36,545 bases of DNA. It comes from Sideroxydans sp. Its GTDB lineage: Bacteria; Pseudomonadota; Gammaproteobacteria; Burkholderiales; Gallionellaceae. The notes under the pieces were generated by a model that did not search any database, was not told where the DNA came from, and worked only from the letters and a program-made list of their open reading frames with translations. The position numbers and the translations under genes are program-made. The stretch is from the NCBI GenBank assembly GCA_011620315.1, contig WOZO01000002.1:1-36545 (forward strand), written 5' to 3'. Below, piece after piece: positions 16,055-23,514 of this stretch; the first letter of the stretch is position 1, and the number at the start of each line of letters is the position of its first letter.

Positions 16055-19000
16055 TCAGAGGCTTTCCAGAATCTTCTGCAAGCGCTTCGCCGACACGATC
16101 ACCGGCGTCTTCAGTTCCTGTGCGAACAGCGATACGCGCAGCTCCTGCATCATCCAGCCGAAGTCTTCCAGCCGTTCGTCGCGAGAGCCTTGCTGGGCTT
16201 GCAGGCGGCGTTGCCATTGCTGCTGCAAAGGCTGCAACTGCGCCAGATTCGTCGCGTCGCGCGCGGGGTTGCCGCGCAGCTTCTCCAGCCGCACGTTGAT
16301 GGCCTTCAGGTAGCGCGGCATGTGCTGCATGCGTTCGTAAGGGGTGCGGGCGACCCAGCCTTTGCCGAGCAGACTTTCCAGCTGCTGGCGGATGTCCTGT
16401 TGCGCCTGTCCATGTGCTTTGAATCCGGGCAGTGCTTTTTGCAGCGCCTGATGTTCGGTCAGCACCGTGCCGACCAGCCGCGCGATCTCCTGCCCCACCA
16501 GATTGAGGCGCGACTTGGCGTCCTTGCAGCGCGCATTGAAGGTCTTTTCGCTGTCCGGCAGCGGGGCGTTCAGACAGCAGCGGTCGAAGGTGATGCTGAG
16601 TATCTGTTGTTGCATCTCTTGCTGGCTGCCGAAGGGCAGGAACAGCATGACCATCTTCTGCAGGTCGGGCAGGTTCTTCTCCAGGAATTTCACCTGCTCT
16701 TTCAAAGCCAGCATGAACAGGCGGCGCAGCCCGGCGCGATGCACGGCCTGCGCTTCGTCGGCGGTATCGAAAGCTTGCAGCGTCACCGCATCGCCCTCGT
16801 CGTGCAGCGCGTTGAACACTGTCACCTGTTGACCGGCACGCGGCACTTGGGTGGTCTCGGCGAAGTCGCCGAAGGTCCATGATGTGTAGCGCTCCTTGTT
16901 GCTTGCGACTGCGGCCTGCGCCTGCTTCACCGGCGTACTGGCGGCCAGCGTCGCCTTGGGTGCCCACTCGCCGCGAAGTTGCAGGAAGTTGCGCCCCATA
17001 CCGAGCTGCCGCCCATGTTCGTCGATGACGCGGAAGTTCATCAGCAGATGCGGCGGCAGTTGTTCCAGACGGAAAGCATCCAGCGGCACATCGACTTGTT
17101 TCTGTTCGCGCATGTAGCGTGCGATGGCTTGCAACAGCGAGAGGTCGCTTGGCTTCACTTCGCTACAGAAAGCGGCGGCGAACTCTGGTACCGGCACGCA
17201 ATGACGGCGCAGTTTCTGCGGCAGCGACTTCAGCAGTTGCGCCACCTTCTCCGCCAATATGCCCGGCACCAGCCATTCACAACGCGCGGACTGCACCTGG
17301 TTGATGAGCGCCTGCGGCACGGTCAGCGTGACGCCGTCGTCGTTCTTGCCCGGCGCGAAGTTGTAGGCCAGCGCGTAGCTCACGTTGTTCATCTGCAACT
17401 GCGGCGGGAAGTGCTCGGTGGTGATGCCGGCCGCCTCGTGGCGCATCAGATCGTCTTTTTTCAGATACAGCAGTTTCGGATTTTCGCGCTCGGCTTCCTT
17501 GCGCCACTTCTCGAAATCCGCGCCGTTGTGCATGCCCTTGGGGATACGCGCATCGTAGAAGGCGAAGATGAGTTCGTCGTCCACCAGCACGTCGGGACGG
17601 CGCGATTTGTGTTCCAGCGCTTCGATGTCTGCGATGAGTTTCTGGTTGTGCGCAAAGAACGGTGCCTGCGTGTTGAACTCGCCTTCCACCAGTGCGGTGC
17701 GGATGAACACCGCGCGCGACTCTTCCGGGTCCATCGGCCCGTAGTGCACGCGCTTCTTCGGATTGATGAGCAAGCCGAACAGGGTGCTGCGTTCCCACGC
17801 GGCGACCTGCGCCGCTTTCTTCTCCCAGTGCGGATCGAAGTAGCTGCGTTTCAGCAGATGCGCACCGACCTCTTCCAGCCATTGCGGTTCGATGCGTGCC
17901 ACGCAGCGTGCATACAAACGCGTGGTCTCCATCAACTCCGCCGCAAGCACCCACTTCGCACCCTTCTTCGCCAGCACCGAATTGGGCGCGATGAAGAACT
18001 TGGTCTCGCGCGCGCCCAGGTAGTGCGGTTCGTTCACCGCACGCGTACCGATGTTGCCGATCAGACCGGTGAGTAGCGCCTTATGGATCTGCTCATAGCT
18101 TGCAGGCTGTTCGTTGAAGCGCATGTTCATCTCGGACATCTGCGCGTGCAGTTGCTGATGCAGCTCGTGCCACTCGCGCAGACGCAGCGGTGACAGGAAA
18201 TGACTGCGGCACTCGTTCGCCCACAACTTGTTGTTCTTCTTGTGCTGCACGCCCTTCTTGAACCAATCCCATAATTTGAGATAAGCGAGAAAATCCGAAC
18301 GCTCGTCGTTGAAGCGCTGGTGCGCGGCATCGGCCGCTTCGCGCCGCTCCGCAGGCCGGTCGCGCGGGTCTTGCAGCGACAAGGCGCTGGCGATGATGAC
18401 GATCTCGGTCAGACACTGGTATTGCTTGCCGGCGAGCAACAGGCGCGCGATCTTGGGATCGAGCGGCAGCTTGGCCAGTTCGTGACCGATGGGTGTCAGC
18501 GCTCTGCCCCCTCTCCCTCCGGGGGAGGGCTGGGGAGGGGGAACACTCTCGGATATCGCACCCAACTCTGTCAGCAACTGATAGCCGTCCGCGATCGCGC
18601 GCGAACCCGGCGGTTCGATGAAGGGGAAATCGGCCACATCGCCCAGACCCAGTGCGCTCATGCGCAGGATGACGGTGGCCAGCGAGACGCGGAATATCTC
18701 CGGATCGGTGAACTCGGCGCGCTGCGCGAATTCCTCTTCGTCGTACAAACGGATGCATATACCGCTCATCACACGACCGCAACGACCGGCTCGCTGGTTG
18801 GCGGCCGAGCGCGCGATCTTCTCGATATGCAACTGCTCCACCTTCTGGCGGATGCTGTAGCGGTTGATGCGCGCCACGCCGGTGTCGATCACGTAACCGA
18901 TGTTGGGCACGGTCAGAGAGGTCTCCGCCACATTGGTGGCCAGCACCACGCGGCGCTGGTTGCCGACCTTGAACACGCGGTCCTGCTCGACCGTGGACAG

Positions 19001-20416
19001 GCGCGAGAACAGCGGCAAGATCTCGATGCCTTTGTGCCGATGCTTGCGCAAGGCCTCGGCCGCTTCGCGTATCTCGCGTTCGCCGGGCAGGAACACCAGC
19101 ACGTCGCCGCGCAGCCCGCCGATGGAGAGTTCATCCAGCGCGGAACAGATGGCCTGCGGCACATCCTGCATCTCGCCTTCTTCGTCTTTTTGCGGCGGGC
19201 GGTAGCGAATCTCGACGGGGTAGGTGCGGCCGGAGACTTGGATGATGGGAGCGTTGGAAGATACTGATGCTGACGCAGACATCCCCTCTCCCTCCGGGGG
19301 ATTACCAGCGACTTGTCCGCTTGCGGGCTTAGTCGATTGGTTAGTAGTTCCACCAGGGTTAGGGAGGGGGCTCGCTATTAGTGCCTCAAAGATCCTTTGC
19401 AGAACCCCTTCCGTATTCGTCAGTGCTTCGTTATTCCAGAAGCGCAGGACTGTGATGCCTTGCGCTTGCAACCACGCGCTACGCACTTCGTCATGATCAA
19501 GTTGCGCCCCCTCTGCATGCTGACCGCCATCCAATTCGATTGCCAGTTTTGCCTGATGACAATAGAAATCGAGAATATATGCACCCGATGAGTGCTGCCG
19601 ACGGAAGCCAAAGCCATGCATTTGATTCCTGCGTAGCAATTGCCAAAGCAGATTCTCGGCATCGGTTGCATTCTTGCGCAGGAGTCTGGCATGGGTGAGC
19701 AACGTTTCCGGAAGTGCGGCGTGAGGCTCAAGCCTCTCCCCCTCCCTATCCCTCCCCCGTTGGGAGAGGGGACTGGATCGCGAAGCATCATCATGCCCCT
19801 CTCCCACCGGGGGAGGGGTTGGGGAGGGGGAACCCGCCGCGAAGTGCTTCGCAAACCTGTCCGCATCCAGCGTAGCGGAAGTGATGATCAGCTTCAGGTC
19901 GGGCCGCTTGCGTAGCAACTGCTTGAAGTAGCCAAGTAGGAAGTCGATGTTCAGCGAACGCTCGTGCGCTTCGTCGATGATCAGCGTGTCGTATTGCTTC
20001 AACAGCGGATCGTGATGGATCTCGGCCAGCAAGATGCCGTCGGTCATCAGTTTGATGGCGGAATCGGGCGACACCTTGTCGTTGAAGCGCACCTTGTAGC
20101 CGACCAGTCCGCCCAGTTCGCTCTTCAGTTCCTGCGCGATGCGTGCGGCGACCGAACGTGCCGCCACGCGGCGCGGTTGCGTGTGACCGATGACGCCATG
20201 CACGCCGCGCCCGATGCTCAGACATATCTTGGGCAGTTGCGTGGTCTTGCCGGAGCCGGTCTCGCCGCAAACGATGATCACCTGATGTCTTTCGATCGCC
20301 TGCGCCAACTCGTCACGCCGTGCCACCACCGGCAAGTCGGCGGGATATTCGATCGCAGTGAGTTGCTGGATGCGCGCTAGACGGCGCTGGGCGATAGCGG
20401 ACAGTTGCTGCGTCAT
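16055..20416 (-). CDS. hrpA: ATP-dependent RNA helicase HrpA with in-frame DUF559 nuclease-like insertion
   Basis: HrpA is a DEAH-box RNA helicase linked to mRNA processing and ribosome rescue. The ATG at 20416 overlaps the upstream nuclease stop (ATGA) and gives 1453 aa; the track start is nine codons earlier. Walker A GETGSGKTT is at about residues 51-59, DEAH at 148-151 and SAT at 180-182. Later blocks include VLVFLPGEREI, ATNVAETSLT and QRAGRCGR, then the long HrpA C-terminal region, so the helicase core is complete. After KHFAAG the normal sequence resumes at NAPIIQVSGRTYPVEIRYRP only 193 residues later. The insert (about 196-388) carries Pro/Gly-rich repeat translations and a DUF559 domain. 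A second 12-15 residue repeat insertion (VPPPQPSPGGRG) sits further on. Without these the length matches ordinary HrpA. Confidence 0.93.
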   Translation of the reverse strand: MTQQLSAIAQRRLARIQQLTAIEYPADLPVVARRDELAQAIERHQVIIVCGETGSGKTTQLPKICLSIGRGVHGVIGHTQPRRVAARSVAARIAQELKSELGGLVGYKVRFNDKVSPDSAIKLMTDGILLAEIHHDPLLKQYDTLIIDEAHERSLNIDFLLGYFKQLLRKRPDLKLIITSATLDADRFAKHFAAGSPSPTPPPVGEGHDDASRSSPLSQRGRDREGERLEPHAALPETLLTHARLLRKNATDAENLLWQLLRRNQMHGFGFRRQHSSGAYILDFYCHQAKLAIELDGGQHAEGAQLDHDEVRSAWLQAQGITVLRFWNNEALTNTEGVLQRIFEALIASPLPNPGGTTNQSTKPASGQVAGNPPEGEGMSASASVSSNAPIIQVSGRTYPVEIRYRPPQKDEEGEMQDVPQAICSALDELSIGGLRGDVLVFLPGEREIREAAEALRKHRHKGIEILPLFSRLSTVEQDRVFKVGNQRRVVLATNVAETSLTVPNIGYVIDTGVARINRYSIRQKVEQLHIEKIARSAANQRAGRCGRVMSGICIRLYDEEEFAQRAEFTDPEIFRVSLATVILRMSALGLGDVADFPFIEPPGSRAIADGYQLLTELGAISESVPPPQPSPGGRGGRALTPIGHELAKLPLDPKIARLLLAGKQYQCLTEIVIIASALSLQDPRDRPAERREAADAAHQRFNDERSDFLAYLKLWDWFKKGVQHKKNNKLWANECRSHFLSPLRLREWHELHQQLHAQMSEMNMRFNEQPASYEQIHKALLTGLIGNIGTRAVNEPHYLGARETKFFIAPNSVLAKKGAKWVLAAELMETTRLYARCVARIEPQWLEEVGAHLLKRSYFDPHWEKKAAQVAAWERSTLFGLLINPKKRVHYGPMDPEESRAVFIRTALVEGEFNTQAPFFAHNQKLIADIEALEHKSRRPDVLVDDELIFAFYDARIPKGMHNGADFEKWRKEAERENPKLLYLKKDDLMRHEAAGITTEHFPPQLQMNNVSYALAYNFAPGKNDDGVTLTVPQALINQVQSARCEWLVPGILAEKVAQLLKSLPQKLRRHCVPVPEFAAAFCSEVKPSDLSLLQAIARYMREQKQVDVPLDAFRLEQLPPHLLMNFRVIDEHGRQLGMGRNFLQLRGEWAPKATLAASTPVKQAQAAVASNKERYTSWTFGDFAETTQVPRAGQQVTVFNALHDEGDAVTLQAFDTADEAQAVHRAGLRRLFMLALKEQVKFLEKNLPDLQKMVMLFLPFGSQQEMQQQILSITFDRCCLNAPLPDSEKTFNARCKDAKSRLNLVGQEIARLVGTVLTEHQALQKALPGFKAHGQAQQDIRQQLESLLGKGWVARTPYERMQHMPRYLKAINVRLEKLRGNPARDATNLAQLQPLQQQWQRRLQAQQGSRDERLEDFGWMMQELRVSLFAQELKTPVIVSAKRLQKILESL
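18507..18541. repeat. GC-rich palindromic repeat, single copy in hrpA
   Basis: One roughly 35-bp unit is read in frame as PPPQPSPGGRGG between the GAISES and ALTPIGHELAKLP segments of HrpA. Its sequence matches the units flanking the DUF559 insert. Confidence 0.8.
19283..19370. repeat. GC-rich palindromic repeat split by a 54-nt palindromic insert
   Basis: The outer parts CCCCTCTCCCTCCGGGGG (from 19283) and AGGGTTAGGGAGGGGG (to 19370) rejoin into a normal roughly 35-bp unit when 19301-19354 is removed. Confidence 0.75.
19304..19341. repeat. Nested 38-bp imperfect palindrome
   Basis: This segment starts ACCAGCGACT and ends AGTCGATTGGT, with CCGC/GCGG at its centre, so it folds on itself with few mismatches. 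It lies within the 54-nt insertion that splits a repeat unit. Confidence 0.7.
19367..19732 (-). other. DUF559 (Vsr/PD-(D/E)XK-like) domain within HrpA
   Basis: This domain covers about 120 residues of the hrpA frame. It reads ARLLRKNATDAENLLWQLLR, GFGFRRQHSSGAYILDFYC, KLAIELDGGQHAEG, DEVRSAWLQAQGITVLRFWNNE and ends VLQRIFEAL. These are the consecutive blocks of stand-alone DUF559 proteins, which resemble Vsr and other PD-(D/E)XK nucleases. Candidate catalytic residues are the Asp of LDFYC and the Glu/Asp of IELDG, both present. It has no start or ribosome binding site of its own, so it appears only as part of HrpA unless cleaved. Confidence 0.88.
19738..19830. repeat. Inverted pair of GC-rich palindromic repeats flanking the DUF559 segment
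   Basis: Two facing units at 19738-19771 and 19796-19830 are separated by 24 bp. The arrangement is the same as the pair at 14349-14441. They are read in frame as SPSPTPPPVGEG and SPLSQRGRDREGE. Confidence 0.8.
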
Positions 20417-21069
20417 GGCTGCTCCACACACAAGCTGGTGCAAGGGATGCCGTCACCATCGGTATCAAGCGTCTTCACACCGCAACGTGTCAGATAGAAA
20501 TGCGCTTCGTCGCACGACTGCATCTGTTCGCAACGCGACTTCTTGCCGCAGGCCAGATCATAGGGCTCGAAGACTGCGCGGGATTTTGCTGCCGTGTGTT
20601 GTTTGTAATATGAAGGATGTCGCTTGCGCCACTCCCATGGTGCTTGCGCACTGGTTTGTGCCCACAGTCCACGGTGCGCTTGCTGCGCCTCGAGTTGCAA
20701 TGTGATGAATGCCTTATTGCTGTGATGGAAAGAATATTCCCAAGCCATGCCCTGACGCACCAGCTCTTGATTCAGATCGCCACCATCCAACGTGATCGTG
20801 GCGACGGTGCGACCGTATTGATCGATGGCCCGACTCTCTACTTGCACCCTCTTCTTGTTCACGCGGGACTTTAGATATTCAGAAGATCGCTGGCCGAACG
20901 GCTGCGCCTTTTCCGGTGCATCGATATCGGCCAAGCGTAATTTGAGTCTTTGCTTATCGCGCAGCACCAGCACGGTGTCACCATCGATGACCGCGATCAC
21001 ATACGCTTCGAACGTCTCCGCCTGCGCCGCCCAACTCAGGCAACACAAAAGAACCCACCACCACTTCAT
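20413..21069 (-). CDS. Secreted thermonuclease (SNase family) with Excalibur-like C-terminus
   Basis: This is a staphylococcal-nuclease-like DNA/RNA hydrolase. The ATG at 21069 overlaps the pgpA stop (ATGA) and starts a signal peptide (MKWWWVLLCCLSWAAQA), so the 94 extra residues in the track ORF are spurious. The SNase core has LRLADIDAPE, containing the catalytic Arg, Asp and Glu, and QYGRTVA with the second Arg. The C-terminal 50 residues contain CDEAHFYLTRCG and LDTDGDGIPC, the DxDxDG loop of Excalibur calcium-binding domains. The mature protein is probably periplasmic or secreted. It overlaps hrpA by 4 bp. Confidence 0.88.
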   Translation of the reverse strand: MKWWWVLLCCLSWAAQAETFEAYVIAVIDGDTVLVLRDKQRLKLRLADIDAPEKAQPFGQRSSEYLKSRVNKKRVQVESRAIDQYGRTVATITLDGGDLNQELVRQGMAWEYSFHHSNKAFITLQLEAQQAHRGLWAQTSAQAPWEWRKRHPSYYKQHTAAKSRAVFEPYDLACGKKSRCEQMQSCDEAHFYLTRCGVKTLDTDGDGIPCTSLCVEQP

Positions 21070-21572
21070 ATCAGGATGCTTTTGATGATCGCCATGCAGA
21101 ACAGCGCGTAACCTGCCGCCAACAGATCGTCGAACATGACGCCGTGTCCGCCATGCCAGTGGGTATCGTAATAGCGGATGGGTTGCGGTTTGACGATGTC
21201 GAAGAAACGAAACAGGGAGAAAGCCAGCAATTGCCAGATCAAACCGTCCGGTGTGAAGAACAGCACCAGCAGGAAGGCCACCACTTCGTCCCAGACGATA
21301 CCGCCGAAATCGGCTTCGCCCAGCGCCTTGCCGGTGATGTCGCACACCCACACGCCGATGAAATACATCCAGATCAGCGCGAAGATGAACATGGCGTCGC
21401 TAAGGTGCGCAGACATGTACCAGAAAAGCGGGAACGCGAGCAAAGTGCCTGCGGTGCCGGGTGAGCGCGGCACCAGCCCAAGCCCAAGCCCGAAAGCGAG
21501 CATGTGCGCGGGATGGCTGAACAGAAAGCGCCAGTCCGGTTTGACCTTCAAGACTTCATGCGAAGTGATCAT
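21066..21572 (-). CDS. pgpA: Phosphatidylglycerophosphatase A
   Basis: PgpA removes phosphate from phosphatidylglycerophosphate in the inner membrane to give phosphatidylglycerol. The 168-aa protein shows family blocks GLGLVPRSPGTAGTLLAFP, DEVVAFLLVLFF and FRFFDIVKPQPIRY, followed by GVMFDDLLAAGYA. Several hydrophobic helices are evident. It overlaps the end of thiL by 17 bp and the nuclease by 4 bp. thiL-pgpA adjacency is common in proteobacteria. Confidence 0.94.
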   Translation of the reverse strand: MITSHEVLKVKPDWRFLFSHPAHMLAFGLGLGLVPRSPGTAGTLLAFPLFWYMSAHLSDAMFIFALIWMYFIGVWVCDITGKALGEADFGGIVWDEVVAFLLVLFFTPDGLIWQLLAFSLFRFFDIVKPQPIRYYDTHWHGGHGVMFDDLLAAGYALFCMAIIKSILI

Positions 21573-22515
21573 AACCCTCCTTCGCGATCTGCATCACGCT
21601 GCCGTTCGCGGCACGCAATTTACAGCCTTGCCCGGAAACGATCTGACCGACACGCGTCAACGGCAAGTGCAACAGATCGGCGATCACTGCTATCTCCTCG
21701 CGATGCGCGAGCGGCGCGGTGAAACACAACTCATAATCCTCGCCGCCGGAGAGCACGCAGTCCTGTGCCAACACGTCCATCTCTTCGCCTGATGAAGCGA
21801 AATAGGACGATTTAGGCAGTCGGTCATAGCGCACCTCGGCTGCGACACCGGAGCTGTCCAGGATGTGTTTCAGATCGGCCAACAGTCCGTCGGAGATGTC
21901 GATGGCGCTATGCGCGATGTCGCGCACTGCCAACCCCAAGGCCACGCGCGGTTGCGGTTGCTGCAAGGCGGCGATGCAAGTGTGACGCGCGCCCTCTGGC
22001 AGATGCACCTGGTCTTGCAGTTGCGCCAAGCCCAAGGCTGCCTCGCCCAACACACCGGACACCCAGATATCGTCACCGACCTGTGCGCCGCTGCGGCGCA
22101 GGGCTTTGCCTTGCGGCACCTCGCCCATGATGGTCACGCTCAGATTGAGTGGCCCGCGTGTCGTGTCGCCGCCTATCAGTTCCACTCCGTGCGCTTCAGC
22201 CAGCGCGAAGAAGCCCTCGCTGAACGCCTGCAACCAATCATCATGTGCCTGCGGCAATGCCAGTGACAAAGTCGCCCAGCGCGGTTGCGCGCCCATGGCC
22301 GCCAGATCGGACAGATTCACCGCCAGCGTCTTGTGGCCCAGCTGGCGCGCATCGGTGTCGAGATAGAAATGCGTGCCGCCCACCAGCATGTCGGTGGACA
22401 CTGCCAGTTCCATGCCGGGATTCACGCGCAGCAGCGCCGCATCGTCCCCCACACCCAGAATCGTGTTCGGGGTGGGGCGAGTGAAAAATTGCCGGATGAG
22501 ATCGAATTCAGACAT
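21556..22515 (-). CDS. thiL: Thiamine-monophosphate kinase
   Basis: ThiL phosphorylates thiamine phosphate to thiamine diphosphate, the last step of cofactor synthesis. The AIR-synthase-related fold shows GVGDDAALL near residue 22, STDMLVGGTHF, NLSDLAAMGAQP, GGDTTRGPL and DISDGLLADL, with SGGEDYELCF late in the protein. Length 319 aa is standard. It lies after nusB, separated by a roughly 100-bp inverted-repeat element. Confidence 0.95.
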   Translation of the reverse strand: MSEFDLIRQFFTRPTPNTILGVGDDAALLRVNPGMELAVSTDMLVGGTHFYLDTDARQLGHKTLAVNLSDLAAMGAQPRWATLSLALPQAHDDWLQAFSEGFFALAEAHGVELIGGDTTRGPLNLSVTIMGEVPQGKALRRSGAQVGDDIWVSGVLGEAALGLAQLQDQVHLPEGARHTCIAALQQPQPRVALGLAVRDIAHSAIDISDGLLADLKHILDSSGVAAEVRYDRLPKSSYFASSGEEMDVLAQDCVLSGGEDYELCFTAPLAHREEIAVIADLLHLPLTRVGQIVSGQGCKLRAANGSVMQIAKEGYDHFA

Positions 22516-22528
22516 ACAGCAAACCCTT

Positions 22529-22609
22529 CACCACAGAGACACGGAGACACAGAGAAAACCAAACCAAACCATAAGTCGGCTGCAAGGTTCTCTCTGTGTC
22601 TCTGTGGTG
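22529..22609. repeat. Inverted-repeat element between nusB and thiL
   Basis: The left arm (22529-22557) reads CACCACAGAGACACGGAGAC and onward. The right arm (22588-22609) is its near reverse complement, ending CTCTGTGGTG. The left arm has about 8 extra bases made of the same GAGACAC unit. The element would form a long hairpin in the operon mRNA. Such CTCTGTGTCTCTGTGGTG-type repeats occur in many unrelated bacteria as far as I recall. Confidence 0.8.
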
Positions 22610-22618
22610 CAATTGAAT

Positions 22619-23065
22619 CTACTTCGAATTGACTTCGACGGCACGCGCCAGCGCGGCCAGCTTGTCCAGCACGCCGTTGACGAACTTGTGTCCGTCGCTG
22701 CCGCCAAAGGTCTTGGCCAGCTCGACGGCTTCGTTGATCACCACGCGGTAAGGCACTTCCGGCTGATGGAACAGTTCGTATGCGCCGAGCAGCAGCACCG
22801 AGTATTCGACCGGACTCAACTCGTCCAGCGCGCGATCGAGCTGCGGCGCGATCTGCTCATCCAGCGCTTCGTGCTGGGCGATGGCACCGCGCAGCAGTTG
22901 CTGGTACAGCTCGCTGTCGTAGCGTCCCAGGCTCTTGTCGTCGCCCGTGCTGCGACCGATCTGCGTCGCGCTGCTGCCCGAGATCTTCCATTCGTAGATG
23001 CCCTGCAGCGCCAGTTCGCGCGCGCGGTGGCGCGGGCTGACGGCGACTTTCTTGGTATCGCTCAT
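22619..23065 (-). CDS. nusB: Transcription antitermination factor NusB
   Basis: NusB with NusE binds boxA RNA and supports rRNA antitermination. The 148-aa protein from the ATG at 23065 (ATGA overlap with ribH) is all helical and has [39 protein letters not shown]-like ([21 protein letters not shown]), [14 protein letters not shown] and [14 protein letters not shown], the family signatures. The 87 residues before this in the track ORF are shadow of ribH. ribH-nusB pairing is typical. Confidence 0.96.
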   Translation of the reverse strand: MSDTKKVAVSPRHRARELALQGIYEWKISGSSATQIGRSTGDDKSLGRYDSELYQQLLRGAIAQHEALDEQIAPQLDRALDELSPVEYSVLLLGAYELFHQPEVPYRVVINEAVELAKTFGGSDGHKFVNGVLDKLAALARAVEVNSK

Positions 23066-23514
23066 GCCAGTTCCCGCGCCAGATTGACCATCTCGATGGC
23101 GACCAGTGCGGCTTCCGCACCTTTCACGCTCATGCGTACTTCGGCCTGCTCGTCGGTGTCGGTGGTGAGGATGGCGTTGGCGATGGGCATGCCGGTCGCC
23201 AGTTGCACTTCGCCCACACCGCGCGCGGATTCGTTGGACACGATCTCGAAATGGTAAGTATCGCCGCGGATCACCGCACCCAGCGCGATCAGTGCATCGT
23301 AGTCGTGGCTCTCGGCCATCTGCCACAGTACCAGCGGGATCTCCAGCGCGCCAGGCACGGTGGCCAGCACGATGTCGTCGTCCGCCACACCGCTCTTCAG
23401 CAGTTGCGCATGACAGGCGGCCAGCAGACCGTCACATACGACATCATTGAAACGGCTCTGCACGATGCCGATACGCATGCCCGTGCCGTCCAGGTTCTTT
23501 TTTATCTCTCTCAT
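23062..23514 (-). CDS. ribH: 6,7-dimethyl-8-ribityllumazine synthase
   Basis: RibH condenses the dihydroxybutanone phosphate from RibB with the aminouracil to form lumazine, the penultimate step to riboflavin. Key segments are [35 protein letters not shown] and GIMTT-equivalent [10 protein letters not shown]; the His in DTYHFE is the catalytic one. The ATG at 23514 forms ATGA with the ribBA stop and gives 150 aa, preferred over the upstream start of the track ORF. Confidence 0.95.
   Translation of the reverse strand: MREIKKNLDGTGMRIGIVQSRFNDVVCDGLLAACHAQLLKSGVADDDIVLATVPGALEIPLVLWQMAESHDYDALIALGAVIRGDTYHFEIVSNESARGVGEVQLATGMPIANAILTTDTDEQAEVRMSVKGAEAALVAIEMVNLARELA

Larger units (their letters stand above)
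19253..19831 (-). mobile_element. In-frame insertion in hrpA: repeats plus DUF559 domain
   Basis: About 579 nt (193 codons) separate two parts of HrpA that are contiguous in ordinary homologues (KHF and NAPIIQVSGRTYPVE). From the gene's 5' side it holds two repeat units (19796-19830 and 19738-19771), the DUF559 coding segment, and one further repeat unit (19283-19370) that is itself split. The insert is open throughout, with no stop, and a multiple of three in length. Inteins are excluded because no splicing blocks are present. The boundary is accurate to a few codons, judged from the HrpA family sequence remembered, not aligned. Confidence 0.75.

Noticed and set aside
19253-19831. Intein in hrpA
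   Set aside because: The insert has no Cys/Ser splice start followed by intein blocks and no terminal His-Asn, and the domain is DUF559 rather than LAGLIDADG or HINT.
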